Origin: Phlyctochytrium arcticum
Lineage: Eukaryota > Chytridiomycota > Chytridiomycetes > Chytridiales > Chytridiaceae
Direction of reading: 5' to 3'
NCBI GenBank assembly: GCA_025602905.1
Contig: JAHLKI010000046.1
Location: 62,001 to 126,000 of the forward strand
DNA: 64,000 nt
Shown here: piece by piece, positions 22,172 through 37,202 of the stretch
How the letters are laid out: every line of letters begins with the position of its first letter
Numbering within the stretch: the first letter of the stretch is position 1
Translations under genes and position numbers: made by a program
Notes under the pieces: model-generated
What the model saw: only the letters and a program-made list of their open reading frames with translations
Told to the model about the DNA's origin: nothing
Databases searched by the model: none

Positions 22172-23280
22172 GATGAGTAAGCGGGCGGAGCGGGCGAAGT
22201 TGCTCGGCGGGGCGATGTGCAAGAAGCTGGCAAGATGAAAGGGAAGGGTCGACATTCAACCTCTCAAATTTCCTGCCAAGGAGCCATTGGAAAGCGATTA
22301 CCCCTGCTCCATTGTTTGGTATCCCAACGGTTGCTACCATCATCGTGGAATCACAAATTTAGGCACCGCCAGTCTCTATCGACGCCTATGAACGTATATC
22401 ATGTCAACTTTTGCGCGCGTATCAGTCGTCAAATAACCTACAAATGGGTTTTGGAGGGTCGACCCCCATATTTCCAACGGTACACAATATCAAAACATCA
22501 ACATCGAGGGCAGCTTGTGGAATGTTTTTGGAATGGTAATCACGAACGGAGCTATGGTGTTCAGGGCGGAGGAAAAAGAAAACAAGATCTGTGCGATAGC
22601 GCCGAGTATTATTCTTGGTTCATGGAGGACAGTGTCCATTTAGTCGTTCCCCTGCTATCACAGTCTGAAATTCGCAAAGTCTCGTGCAAGACGAAAGAAG
22701 ATGTGAACGACCAATAGCCCGGGTTCTGTCTGAGCCAGCTGAGCCAGCGAGTTGTTATTTGGTTGAGGGTTTTCTTCGAATATCTGTAAAACATGCTTAC
22801 TTTATTTACCCACTGTGCTGAGCCAACGGACCTGCAGACCCCCAAACTTTATCGACCGGTCCACATGCTTGATACGACATTTAGCTTTGGCGATTGGACG
22901 AAATGTGTCGGCTAGTAGCCATCTCGGGTACGATACTGTAGTGATTGATTGCGCAGATGCAAAATGGTATAGTACAGATGGTAATCATTTGCTACAAGAT
23001 GGCCAATATGGCAGTCACCTCCAACACAGCGTCTTCTCAAGAGCGGGGAGAGTATAGTCCTTTCCAGCTCCACCACTGTGAATCCAGTTGTCCCGGGGTT
23101 GACCAACATCGACAATATTTGGCAAGGAAGTAATATGAACATGCGGAGGTAAAACACGGGTATCTGTATGCGAACCCGGTGCCTTGGAATGTATCGTCAT
23201 CGTTCTCGGTAAAGTCCAAAACCAAAGGGCATTCAAAGGGACCGCAGTGATTGCGCATCCAACCGTACTGTGTGGGTCCC
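22172..23280. other. Spacer downstream of the array
   Basis: About 1.1 kb without a convincing gene. It holds the last upstream palindrome of the array, GGGTCGACCC at 22456-22465. Small open frames on both strands show no recognisable motif. Confidence 0.5.
22456..22465. repeat. GGGTCGACCC palindrome upstream of copy 6
   Basis: Perfect inverted repeat about 285 bp before the start of broken copy 6, followed by cccatat as at copies 4 and 5. Confidence 0.7.
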
Positions 23281-23782
23281 TTAGATGACCCGCTTCATGT
23301 CTGACTTGACTTGGGCCTTGAGTCCAACTGGTTCACCATTCTCAAACTCCACCCCCGCAACGCCACCATCCATATCCTGCAACATTTCGAGATAAGCTTG
23401 ATCTTGGGGGAGCATCTTGGATACCGAATCGGCTCGGGCGCTCATTGATTGAAAAGCCGTTGAGTTCTCTCCACCGTCCTCTGCAGGACTTTGTGGTATG
23501 GGACCTTTTGGATCATTCTGACTGGGGCCGTCTGTTGTTTCCGTAGGCTGATCATTTGAAGTCAGTCGGCGCAGGAAATTTGACACGAATCCCCTCTTTG
23601 CATCCCGAGTTGTGACAAATGTGCGATATGGGACAGCTCTCATCGAGCTTGCAACTGGACCATATACCTGAACAGCAAATGAGCACCGGGTCACAAACAC
23701 TTTCAAACTGTAATAAGCCTCATATAGTGTGGATGGCACGACTGCCCACCTTTTGCGTCCATCCTCGCAAGGTCCCGCGCAT
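23281..23782 (-). CDS. Small predicted mitochondrial protein, unknown function
   Basis: Two exons join in phase 0: 23782-23750 (MRGTLRGWTQK) and 23667-23281, giving 139 residues. The first ~35 residues are rich in Arg, Ser and Thr with few acids (VPYRTFVTTRDAKRG), as in a mitochondrial presequence. The middle is low-complexity and Pro/Ser/Glu-rich. The C-terminus (MDGGVAGVEFENGEPVGLK, then KSDMKRVI) looks conserved in style but was not assigned to a family. The gene is divergent from MCM3, with about 205 bp between start codons. Confidence 0.55.
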
Positions 23783-23987
23783 TATTGTAAATAGAGGTGG
23801 AAAAAGTCGGTGGATTGGTGAAAGATGAAATATTTTTGAGTACGTAATCGAGCTGACAAGGGGTGCGCCATGTTTCGTGTCCGGTCGCTCGGACACGATC
23901 TTGGGCGGAATTTGAGGAATTTGAAGATTGGGATTTCTCTATACGACGATCATACAGTTGGCCTTGAACCATTTTCATACCGCAAGA
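23783..23987. promoter_or_regulatory. Shared divergent promoter of the mitochondrial gene and MCM3
   Basis: 205 bp between opposite start codons; it must hold both 5' ends. No TATA box or MluI-type (ACGCGT) cell-cycle box was seen by eye. Confidence 0.4.
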
Positions 23988-27099
<3,112 letters not shown>

Positions 27100-27447
27100 G
27101 GAACGGACTTTTATCTATTTACTATACCAATTTCTTTTGTTTTGACTTCTTTTTTGTACATATGTGTTTTTCAGCGCGTTGCTCGTTCTATATACAAGCA
27201 TCCTGACCACCATCTTACTCCAAATTTTGGTATCGTACTGCTAGGCCCGCGGCATTATGAGCAAGGACTTCGCTATGACCATATGAGGCAGAAAACAACG
27301 ATATTTATTCAAAACTATATTGGTAAAAATATGAACTAGCTACAGCTAACCACAGAAACAACGAATCCAAACATATAGACATAGGTATAACTACATAGAA
27401 AAAGAGGGGAAATGGTACAGGAAGAAAGAAGGTAAAAATCACAACGT

Positions 27448-29410
27448 TCACTTGGAGACGGAGCGATGAGGAGAATGGGAGACTGAGCGAGGTTCAATCT
27501 CGAGAGAGCGTTGGTACGATTGCTGCCAGAATACAAATCAATACTTTTGAGTAGGGATGGCGGATGTGGGAATATGTTACCTCTTCGCTCATAACGGGTT
27601 GGGAGAGGATAAGCGCAATAATGTTGACGTCGCGTTGAATCGCGTAAGTTCTGAGCTGAAAATTCTGGATTTTGAGAATGACGTCTCCCATCAATAAAAA
27701 TTTCGGGAGGTTGATGGTGCCGTCCGGTCTGCGGTCCTTGTTTTCGTCAATGTAGAGTAAATCTCGGAGAAACACGCCCCTGTTCAAAAACAGTTAACGC
27801 CATATGGCGACAGATAGGGATGAGACGAGTCTTACAGGTATGGGATACAAGGTAAATCACTTTTTCGCAACGTCTGTCGATACAATGCAAACGATTTCTC
27901 TGAACTCATCAACTTTTCGAGGGCTTGGTATTCACGGTAAGATTGGCGGTTTTGTAGGAGTTTGCGTGTTTGGCGAAGGCGAAGGACTGCAGCGCTGTTT
28001 ACGCCGGCCAGGACTGCCATTAGAGTGTTGTAATTGTTCAAATTGCGCAGGATCTATGGGATGTAGGATTTAAAATGAGAGAAAGCTGCATAGCCTGAAA
28101 GCAAATGGAGGTTGTACCTGAGCGATTTTCATAAATTTCCCGAGCACCTTTGCCCGGGTCTTTATCTTCTTTTGAACGAGAATGCGGGTGCTGACCCTAA
28201 CGGCGAACAGTTAGTTCTCAGACATGAGTAAAAGCGCAATGGGGAGTTTCTCACCAAGCCGAGATGAAATTGAAATGTCCAATGCTGGCGGCGACAGAAG
28301 GTGCATGTCGGCCTTTTGATTGCAGGTTCCAAATGTGCTGGAGCAAGTCTCGAGGTTTGATCCGGCGAAAGATTTCGCTTTCCAGTACATTGAGTTGCTG
28401 GGCAATGGCTTCATTGTCCAATTCCAGGAACGAGATGGAACTGGTGTTTGGTAATGAGCCTTCGGATAATTTTCGAGAGCCTAAACTGGGAGTGCTGATT
28501 CCTTCCTGTATGCTTTCGCAGGCTGTTGGGGCAGACGACACAGAATTGGTGGTGGATGTCATGGACTGCCGTTTATTTCCTGCGTCACTGGCACTGCTAC
28601 TTCCGTGGGTGGATCGCTTGAGTCCCATGTCGTTCTGGAACGACAAATGACCACCCATTGTGGGAGAACGGGGATCCGTTTCCATGCTCGCATGGGATCG
28701 AACAGAAGGTGCAGCTGACGATCCGTGTCGTTCCATTGTGACTGGTGAAGCTGGTATATCGTCATCCAGATCCGGTACACCCCAGTCAAAGGCATCTTTT
28801 TCCCGGTCTGAGGGCGACTCGCGAAAGACAAGGGTGCTCAGCTTTTGGCAAATAGCAGCGTACGCTGGCCGCTGTGAGCAGATTTCCAAAAACACATGAA
28901 GGGTAAACCGCATCTTGTGGGAATGGAAATCGCACCAGTACTCTGAGCACCAGCTGATCAAGACATTACACACTCTATGTAACAGGTCAGATACGGGGTA
29001 TTAATTGCATGAGGCGTCCACATACCTTAATTGAACAGCGGATATGGGAGCTGCCTTGTGCGTCGTTGTATCGTCCTTGTCATCAAAGGCATCGAATCGA
29101 TCCATTAGCCTGTCCAGTAACTCGCTTGGACGGAGAAACTTTCGATACAGAATGAGAAAGATTTTGACAAATTCCATATCTAGACATGATTTTGTAAGTT
29201 TGACAAGAATTAGGGATTGTAGATAAACGTTTTCTCCTTACCGTGAGTGTTTGGAGACGTCAAACGCTCAATAAGCTCGTCAACAGTGAATCCATGTCGC
29301 CCAGAGTTGACCGAGCTCAAACTGCCAGAGTCGGACGTTGGGGCCGACATGTGTTTCCAAGCATTATTATCCTGAGTGGACGTATAGTCCCGGTAGGCAG
29401 CATCGTCCAT
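27448..29410 (-). CDS. Ras guanine-nucleotide exchange factor (RasGEF_N plus Cdc25 catalytic domain)
   Basis: Multi-exon gene for a roughly 550-residue exchange factor activating Ras-family GTPases. Exon 1 (from 29410) has a Ser-rich start and TVDELIERLTSPNTH; exon 2 has DMEFVKIFLILYRKFLRPSE (RasGEF_N). The large exon (about 28981-28251) continues with FHSHKMRFTLHVFLEICSQR, a Ser-rich acidic linker, then the catalytic-domain start DNEAIAQQLNVLESEIF and GHFNFISAW. Later exons give LVQKKIKTRAKVLGKFMKIA, NNYNTLMAVLAGVNSAAVLR, YRQTLRKSDLPCIPYL, GVFLRDLLYIDE and INLPKFLLMGDVI. The last exon encodes QSYQRSLEIEPRS and ends at TGA 27448-27450. No SH3, PH or other targeting domain is visible, so it is a minimal RasGEF. 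Confidence 0.88.
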
Positions 29411-30930
29411 TCTCGAGAAGTTTCAACTTCTGATTCGTTGGCTTTGGCGAACAGCGACTAATTGACCACCGGTGGCATTCCCGAGGCCGCTGAACGATTT
29501 CGTTTAGTGTCTGGCGAGCTCCAGCTTCCAAGACGAGAAAGAGGGATCGCTCTGTATGCCAGGCTATATGGAAACGAATGAACCGCCAGAGGACCGTGTT
29601 TACGTTCCCCTGGGATCACTGGAAATTTCCCACAACAACAAGTCCTGGCCAATTAGAGTTCGCCTCTACCATATACTAGACATTAAACGCCAAGATCCGT
29701 TGGACAAATGAAGGAAAACGGTGAGGTTAAACGTCCCCAAAGGCGAAGGAACCGTCAATAGATCATCAGAACAGTAATGTGCATTCCAACCTGATCTCCA
29801 AGATCCAGTCCAAGATCTGCTGGACACTGTCAGCCGTCACCGAGTAAGTCTCCATATTGTGAGCACTGGTGGGCAACGTTGCTAATGCTTCCTAGTCAGC
29901 ACAGCCCTGTCTCCATCCTACATGAACGTCCTTTCACATTTACAGGGTTTCGCGGGATTGAGCTTGCAGTCAGACATGGTATCCTTGATGCTGCTGCCGA
30001 GCATATACAAAACAGACGTTAAAGTCTACCCTTAGATTCAACTCCCCAAATTACACCATGCCCGGCCGCATCAGTGGTTGCTGTAGTGGGAAAGACGATG
30101 ACGAAAGTCTCGAGGATTCAGAGCTAGACCCAGAGAGCTTTCTGCCGACCACCCCTCCCTAATGTGACCGCGAAAGGCTGCTGGACTACCTCAAAGCTTT
30201 GGTCGTCCATTTGTGCCGGCCGCAGCCGTGCCAATTAACTTGACGGGTACGACCTGGATCAGCATAGTGACAAGTATATGAAGTGCCCTTGCGACTTCTA
30301 CTCACCAATTGCACATTCTTACATGCTGGAATACCCTCATAGCGTGGGGAGAATATGACCATGGCCCAAAAATCTCAACATTGCCTAAATGACATTCAAA
30401 CGGGATGGACAACTCTTCCGACACATCTTCTGAATACTCTATCCACCGATAGAACTGCTCTCACGTCATGGACTTTTGGCACATCTTGACCTAGCCTGCC
30501 CAAATGACTCCCTCAATTTGCAGAATTTCTCGTCGTTATTGTAGAAGAGGTCCGCTATGTGCTTGTTCCAGAACGACCGATATAGCGCATCCTGGGAAGA
30601 TATACGGAATTGTTTATGAGATTCGGCTTATGGGTTTCTATTCAGTCCAAGACTTTCACAATCTCACAAAACTCTAGACTCCCATCAGGCTCCCTCAAGC
30701 CTCCTGTCAAGCCTCAAGAGTCAAGGTCTCTTGTGGTGCGTGGGCCTTAACACGCGCCAACAGCACTTCGGGATAAACCCTCAGCATTAACATAATTAAC
30801 ATAATCCGGAAAAACAAGATTGAGTATCGTATTCAATGCACATTTCCTAACTTTCGCTTCTGCTTGAATAGCGCCACGCGAAAGGATTGCCTTAACAACC
30901 CTACTGAAGTCTATTATTGAAAATGCAGAA
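29411..30930. other. Gene-poor stretch between RasGEF and the NTPase relic
   Basis: No convincing gene in 1.5 kb. A 34-codon frame at 30058-30162 (MPGRISGCCSG, then acidic, ending TTPP) follows a TATA-like catataca at about 30002 and a C/A-rich leader, so it may be the surviving 5' end of a lost gene; this is weak. The right half is A+T-rich with stops in all frames. Confidence 0.4.
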
Positions 30931-32354
30931 ATGGTTGAAGGATGCATTCAGTCTTCAGACCAAGTATTGCTCCCATGCCCTCATCAAGTCAAGATCGAAA
31001 AAATATACGTCAGGGAGTGCTATCAAGATGTTTATGAGTTGCTCTTGGAATCCATTGGTCAAGGCAGAACAACTTTTGCAATATCCGGGACACCAGGCAT
31101 CGGAAAGTCACTATTCTTTGTCTACAAGTTGTACCGCTTTAAGCAGCTCTTGAAGCATCACTCTCGAACGGAAACTCTGCCTTCAAATCCGAAAACTCTG
31201 ATTTTCCCGCCCAAACAGGTCGTTTATTAAATTGGCGATATTTACCATCACTTTGACTTGGAGAAACAACGCGTTACCCGCATCAAGCAATCTGGTGCGG
31301 AAGAATTGCTTTTGAAATCAAATACATTCTATGTTGTTGATGGAAGACAGTCTAACCCGCTCCTTTCGAAGGGTTTAGTATTGTTCATTTCATCCCCCAG
31401 TTCAGAATCATACAAGGAGTTCATGAAGCAGAACTCGCCCATGGAATGGTACTTTCCTGTTTTGACTCTGCCCGAGTTACAGACTTGTCAACGTCTCTGC
31501 TATCCGGAGCTGCTAATTGAATTGGTTCAAGAAAGGCATCGTATCTGTGGTGGGGTGGCTCGCTTTTTATTTGACACAGATTATTCTATTCCAGTACCAA
31601 TACAAATGCAAAGTGCTTTGGCTGACGTTGATGCTGTTCGCGAGGTCAAATATGTCGGAGAGACAACAAGGATCTTTCCCAAATCACATGCGCTGATGCA
31701 CATACTGGTGGGAAATGATAAGCGTGGGAATGCTTACCAGGCTACCGAATTGGATGTGGCGTCAAGGTATGTCGGGGAACAATTGTGGATACGGCATTCT
31801 GCTGTAATGATTACCAATCTGCAGAATATGTTCCCCGGTACGCCTTCAAAACTTTCGTTTGAGATATTTGGAATGGAGAGAAACTTCGGCGGTGTGCCTA
31901 ACGAGATTTCAAGACATTTGTTGTAAATATATAGACATAGGGTATTTTCTGTTGGTGGGCCAACTCTCAAATGCAGATGCTTGGAAAGTGGTACCGATTC
32001 GGTGAATGCTCTCGATGGCCAACGAACTACGTTTGGAAAAGATACCATCCCTACTGCTAAAGACCTTTCGGGCAACTACTACGAACCAACAGACGATGAT
32101 AATCTTCCAGCAATTGATTCTCTCAGTGCTCAGGGATGTTCCAAGTCAGAGTTGCAGCCGAGCTTCTAATCCGCGGGATTCGGATTTTACGACAATTGTG
32201 CAAGTTGTACGACGAACCGAAACTCTACTTCGTTGTTCCTCCACATCGGTTTCCTTTCTTTAAGAAGCAGAGTTTCGGTTCGTCGTCGGGCACAGATCGT
32301 GTGGCCGAAATCTTTGAATTGAAGCAATATGTGTTAGAACTCCCTGTCGTTTAA
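30931..32354 (+). pseudogene. Crinkler/RHS-like P-loop NTPase, broken
   Basis: Resembles the NTPase found in Crinkler (CRN) effectors of oomycetes and chytrids and in retrotransposon-hot-spot proteins. It shows KIYVRECYQDVYELLLES, Walker A ISGTPGIGKSLFFVYKL (31081-31131), FYVVDGRQSNPLL and HALMHILVGND in one frame. That frame is cut by TAA at 31228-31230 and TAA at 31924-31926, yet family-like sequence continues in the same frame after both (CRCLESGTDSVNALDG, NLPAIDSL). At about 32133 the reading moves to another frame (MFQVRVAAELLIRG, KLYFVVPPHRFPFFKKQSF, QYVLELPVV). Two nonsense changes and one indel indicate a relic; no N-terminal translocation-type domain was found. The family call is from motif memory. 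Confidence 0.65.
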
Positions 32355-33660
32355 TAAACCTGTTGTATTGTTGCAAGTTTGTTTCATTCAAAGAAGGATG
32401 TATTTGCTAAGTTGGACATACGACCATGAAAGTGCTCTCGGTAATTTCGCTTCCGAACTCGATGAATAAGGAATGTTCATAGTTTTTGTTGATGAAAATG
32501 TAGCAATTGGGGCTCTTGTGTGGGAAAATTGCGGGTGGCGGCGTAGCAGTCTGAAAACATCTGAGATATCAGTTCTGTACAAAGGGCAGTACCAGAGGCA
32601 GCACCAGAACCAGTGCAGTGCTCATGTTTTTTTGAATCTTAATCAAAAACCTCAATTTTTCTCATGTACGATACTGGACTTAGTGACTGTTGAAACGTAT
32701 CTAAAATGGTAATACCGCAAGCCAACGTTCCTCTGACTACAAGAGTGGATCCCGCAACCCGCCGGAGCGTAAAGTTTCTAATATCTGCAACGCATCTGCT
32801 GGAGGGTCAGAGTGAAAGACCTGTGGCGCTTTGCTCCTTCGACCGGTTGAGGCAGGACGACTTTCGAATTTCACCAGAGTAGGCGCTTCTTCTGCTTAAA
32901 AACGCGGAGTCAACTTATGGCATCCCGGAGAACAGGCGAAATCACCTGCTTGAGGAACTGATTATTCGGGAGGGTAACGGGCTGATTGCTGCACTCCGCG
33001 TTTCGATTAATCACATGAATGACAGATACTCGCAAGCAATCTCCTGAACGCAAGAAAAAAAGATAGACATGTATAGATTCCAAAACAGATCAAGACAGCG
33101 TACATGGAGAAAGTTGAAGTCTGACAGGTGCCCGGCACGGATATTGAAGTACACAATGAACCAATCTTCCAATCTTTTAGTCAATCTGCGTCTACACAAA
33201 CACTCCTGCGTCAATATTACAAGTGCAATGTGACTTGCTGAAGCACAAGGAAATCATAATTGGCCATTATTTCTACGATGTCAACGCTACCGTTCATGTA
33301 GGGTGTGCGCACTGAGCGATACATCGTGTCATATCTTTTTCAAGGGCGCAGTGATGAGACTAGTGTCATCAACCGGTGAAAAACTGCAAGTCAATCCAGG
33401 TAAAGATGGGAAAATGACGGCAAAAACTCATCGCATGACGGATATGGCAGGGCGGATCGAAGAATATCATTTTCGGGATCAAAGACATTAGCCAATTAAC
33501 GAATGCTATCTTTGTCCTCAAAGTAACTCTACTTGTTTATGCGGGAGACGCTCGGTTGGGCGACAGATGTGAATTTGACTAGGGCGATGCCGTACGCTCA
33601 GAATCACAAAACTCTTCCAGCACAGAAAGCAGTTCTGGCCGGGATCCTCTTAGGTGCGAT
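32355..33660. other. Gene-free stretch
   Basis: About 1.3 kb with only short open frames on both strands and no recognisable motif. Confidence 0.5.
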
Positions 33661-34926
33661 TCAAACTTCCTGAGTAAATGGGGGCGATGCAGTCTTAAGA
33701 TTTCTGAGCAACATTGCCAGAACATCGAAGCGTCGCTTTTTCAGCGCAATGACAGCGTGATCATCCAATGGTCGCGCACCATGCTTCTCAATCAAAGTAT
33801 TTTCAATATATTCCAGTGGTATGCCCCATGCGACTGCGTTATAAAGCACAGAGGGGTTTGAGACCGATGCACCCTTGGAAAGCAAAAGGTCAGCGACTGC
33901 AGTCGCCCGCGTTAGGAAAGAAGCTGCTAAAATGTAGGCGACATCGTCATCAGGTGACATTGCATTGACGTTCACATCTTCGCGAGCTAAGAGCACCTCC
34001 AAAGTTTCGATATGGCCGAACTGTGCAGCATTCCTGAGTGCAGGTAGGTACCAGTCGCCCCTATTTTCATAAGCAGGTACCTGGTCAGGTAAATGGGACA
34101 GTAGGATACGAAAGATTTGGGGATTTTCCGTAGCAATGGCCAGAACACCCGCCGTAACCGTAGTTTTCCGTATGAGTTTCTCGCCAATTTCCACAGAATG
34201 AATCACATTCCAAAGTCCGTCTATTTTTGTGCAACGCTCCAGGAAGAAATCAAAATATTCATCATAGATCGGCTCATGTTCCCCTTGAACATCTTCGATG
34301 GTGAGTTGGAGTCCACACTCTGAATCGACTAGATCGTACTGTATTGGGCCAAAAGCTCCAAATGTTTAATTGGCATCTTGTTTGAAAGGCAACTTCGAGT
34401 CAAGTACAAGGCACTCTAGCATGCACCACGTCTTTCCCCGATGCAATGTGTCAATGCAAACTCAGCACAAGAATCCAGATCATGTCGCAAAAGTTGGATG
34501 ATATCAACCTCAGGGCGTCTGTTTAATTGTCCATATCCATATCGATATTGTACTGGCGGTGGTTCTTGAAGACTCGGATCGGCAGCTATTTCCAATATTT
34601 ACATGACATACTTTCGGCGGAACTCCAGAGGGAAGGGCGGGAAATGGGATTCATTGAGAAATGCCTCAATTAAAGTTCCATCTATAGGTCTCCGGGAAGT
34701 GTATTGTAGCAGATTTGACGAATGTCGTGCGGGGAGCGGAGGAAGTGTAGCGTTCGGCAAGTCAAAGTAAATCGAGTGTAAGTCTTTGCGTCCAGATACG
34801 AGAAAATGACTTCTGCGATCAAAACTACAGAGAAAACCTGAGGTACGGGCATCGATTTTGGTTATTATGGAGCGGAGTTTTGGACGCGAGTAAAAACAAA
34901 TCAAAACCACTGAAATCGCAAACACG
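33661..34926 (-). pseudogene. Ankyrin-repeat protein relic, copy 1
   Basis: Minus-strand open segment 34206-33661 encodes ankyrin-like helices (PALRNAAQFGHIETLEVLLA, VADLLLSKGASVSNPSV, KKRRFDVLAMLLRN). Upstream, in other frames, are FPLEFRRKYVM (stop at 34599-34601) and VDIIQLLRHDLDSCAEFALT at about 34430-34510. The same order occurs in the better-preserved copy at 39.4-40.6 kb, so this copy has at least one nonsense change and several indels. Confidence 0.7.
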
Positions 34927-37202
34927 ATGATCGGCAACAAGAAGCTCAAGAGAACCTACACCCGTCTCGACCGCTGGAAGCTACACTTCAAACTCGTCTC
35001 GGCCGCACTCGCTCAAGACTACGAAACCGCCTTGGCAATATTGGACGACTGCCAAACCTGGGATGCACCTCCTCCCCCAAAACCCGAGTATCCAGCGGAC
35101 CCAGTCAACAAACGTGAGCACATTCAACTAAAAAGTGAGAATGAAGAGCACGAACCTTCCACTGCCCGGAATCACGCCATGCATGCCGCGATCCAGACTG
35201 TAAATTTGGATCTGATCGAGGTATTACTGGACGCGGGCGCTCGCCCGCAGTACCATCCCGTTGTATGGCCAAGTCCGAGAGGAAAACGTACTTTGAGATT
35301 GCGGCTCAGCAGGGGCAGACGGCTATGGTGAGGTACTTACTGGACCGGGGCCTTACCCCCTCGGAAAGAATAGCAGACGCCATGGGGATGGCAGCAATCC
35401 AGCAGGATAATCAGGAATTAACACGAATACTACTAGAGCGGAAGCTGTTATGTAGGGACACGGCATTGCACGTGTCTGTGTTTCATAACCGTCTACATAC
35501 GATCAAGGAGTTTGATTTAGCGTCCGATGAAGACGAACCAGGGAGATGCGCCGAGAAAGCCGGGTATCATGGCCACTTGGACATGCTGGAGTACTTGATG
35601 AAGCACTTGCCGGTGTCGGAGCATGAGCGGGTCTTGAAAGAAGTCTATCGCGACGCGGGAAGTGTAGCGGTTGTCGAATACTGTCTTGGTTTATTGGGTC
35701 CTGATCTGGCACACCCCATCCGCCCCGAAGCGTTAGATCAAGCCATGAAGGAATCCCATATGGAAGTGGTAAAGTACTTTATTGCACAAGGAGTCGAAGT
35801 GGATGAGGAGGAAGTCCATGATACCCTTTCACACAGGTTGCAGGTCGGAAGCTACATGATGCAGATGTTGCCCGCTGGATGGTCTTACGACGACTACCCT
35901 TGCAATGAAGACGACATGCTGTACTTGTTTACCTTGCTGGATCCAGATCGTGAAGTCGAACCCAATTTTGCGGCCACTGCTATAGAACGACGTTTCTGGC
36001 GACTGGCTGAATTATTTCTGGCTCGCCCAGAATTCAATGTTGACGAGTTAGATTCTTATTACGCGGAATCCATTGTCCCGATATTGCGGAAGGACGGTCG
36101 AGAAGACATAATTCGCCGGCTGATTGATCTGGATACATGTGAAAGCCACAGCATGAATAATGACGGGAAGATACCATCGTGCAACGGTTGCACCGTGGCG
36201 GGCGTCTTGAACCAAGATCGGTATGACGAGTATGGACCGTTGAGCAGCGATGCTGCCCGGATCACTGAGCGTATAGCGCAGGATAAGGCTCTGGCTAAGA
36301 ATGAGCTGGACTCTTGGAACTTTTCGGGGGTGGCGGGCTACCTGGTCGATTTGCTCCTTGACCACACCATGCACCAACCTTTAGAAAATTTCATCCGTCC
36401 CATGAATCTGGAACCAGATGTCGCGGTCCAAGTTTGTTCCTCCCTCCGTCGTATCTGTGCCATTGTTGCCCAAATGCTGCAAAGTAGACGCAAACCTGAC
36501 ACACTGATGCCAGTTCTTAAAACGGCTTTGAAGTCGCTGAGCCAGACTTCAAAATGCGAAAAAATATCGACGTTTTTTATGGAGGGAGTCTGTCCGCTGG
36601 CCCTCGAACGGGGAGATGAGCTTATGTTTGCCATGTTTGTGGAGGCCACGGGACTGTTCGATTTCGAAAGCGGTGAACGCAACATCCTGGCTGCCATCCA
36701 CGGCGGTGTTCTCGAAACCGTGCAACAATATATCTACCGCCCTGTTTACGAAGACGACAATGACTGGGTCGACCACTATCACTGCGATTTAGAGCCAGGG
36801 GAAGACCCCATAGCCGGTCGAGCTCGATTGATTGCCAATGCCGCTTTTGACTTCAACGAGCCTCACTGGCTCCCCGCCGCAAATCGCGTTATCCACCACT
36901 CTGATCCGTCCATCCTCCACCACCTTTGGCCCACAATGTGGAACCCAACAGATTCAATTGAACTCTATGTCGCCCTGCCTTTACTCAATATCGCCTTTGT
37001 GCAACACTGCCCCAAGCTGATTTCTACGTTAACCTGTTTAGGCGCCAACTACTCTGATTTTTGGGTTTCTAAAATGTTTGAGATCGCTCTGTGGGATACG
37101 GGTAAAGTCCGGCTACAGGATATCGACGTGTTCTTGAAAGGTGCTGAGAAGTATCAGACAAGAGTGCCGGTGCTTAAACCTGCTTTGCTTCCTACTTTTT
37201 AA
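34927..37202 (+). CDS. Long ankyrin-repeat protein with one apparent frameshift
   Basis: Two frames together would make about 750 residues. The first (34927-35331) starts MIGNKKLKRTYTRLDRWKLH and contains the ankyrin helix pair HAMHAAIQTVNLDLIEVLLDAGARP. The second (from about 35265 to the stop at 37200-37202) begins with the next repeat, YFEIAAQQGQTAMVRYLLDRG, and continues with repeats such as AEKAGYHGHLDMLEYLMKHL and ALDQAMKESHMEVVKYFIAQG, then a less repetitive acidic C-terminal half. The switch lies at about 35262-35268 and needs a 1-nt change; no intron fits, so it is a real lesion or a sequence error. No N-terminal F-box was recognised. It is divergent from the ankyrin relic to its left. 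Confidence 0.65.

Noticed and set aside
11560..22465. tRNA-like B-box or SINE interpretation of the GGGTCGACCC motifs
   Set aside because: The core resembles GGTTCGANTCC only loosely; no A-box, cloverleaf or oligo-T terminator was found at a suitable distance.
30931..31930. Possible stop-codon reassignment (TAA read as Gln) in the NTPase relic
   Set aside because: RPB9, DRC2 and other clear genes end with TAA at the expected position, and the relic also has a frameshift, so ordinary decay explains it.
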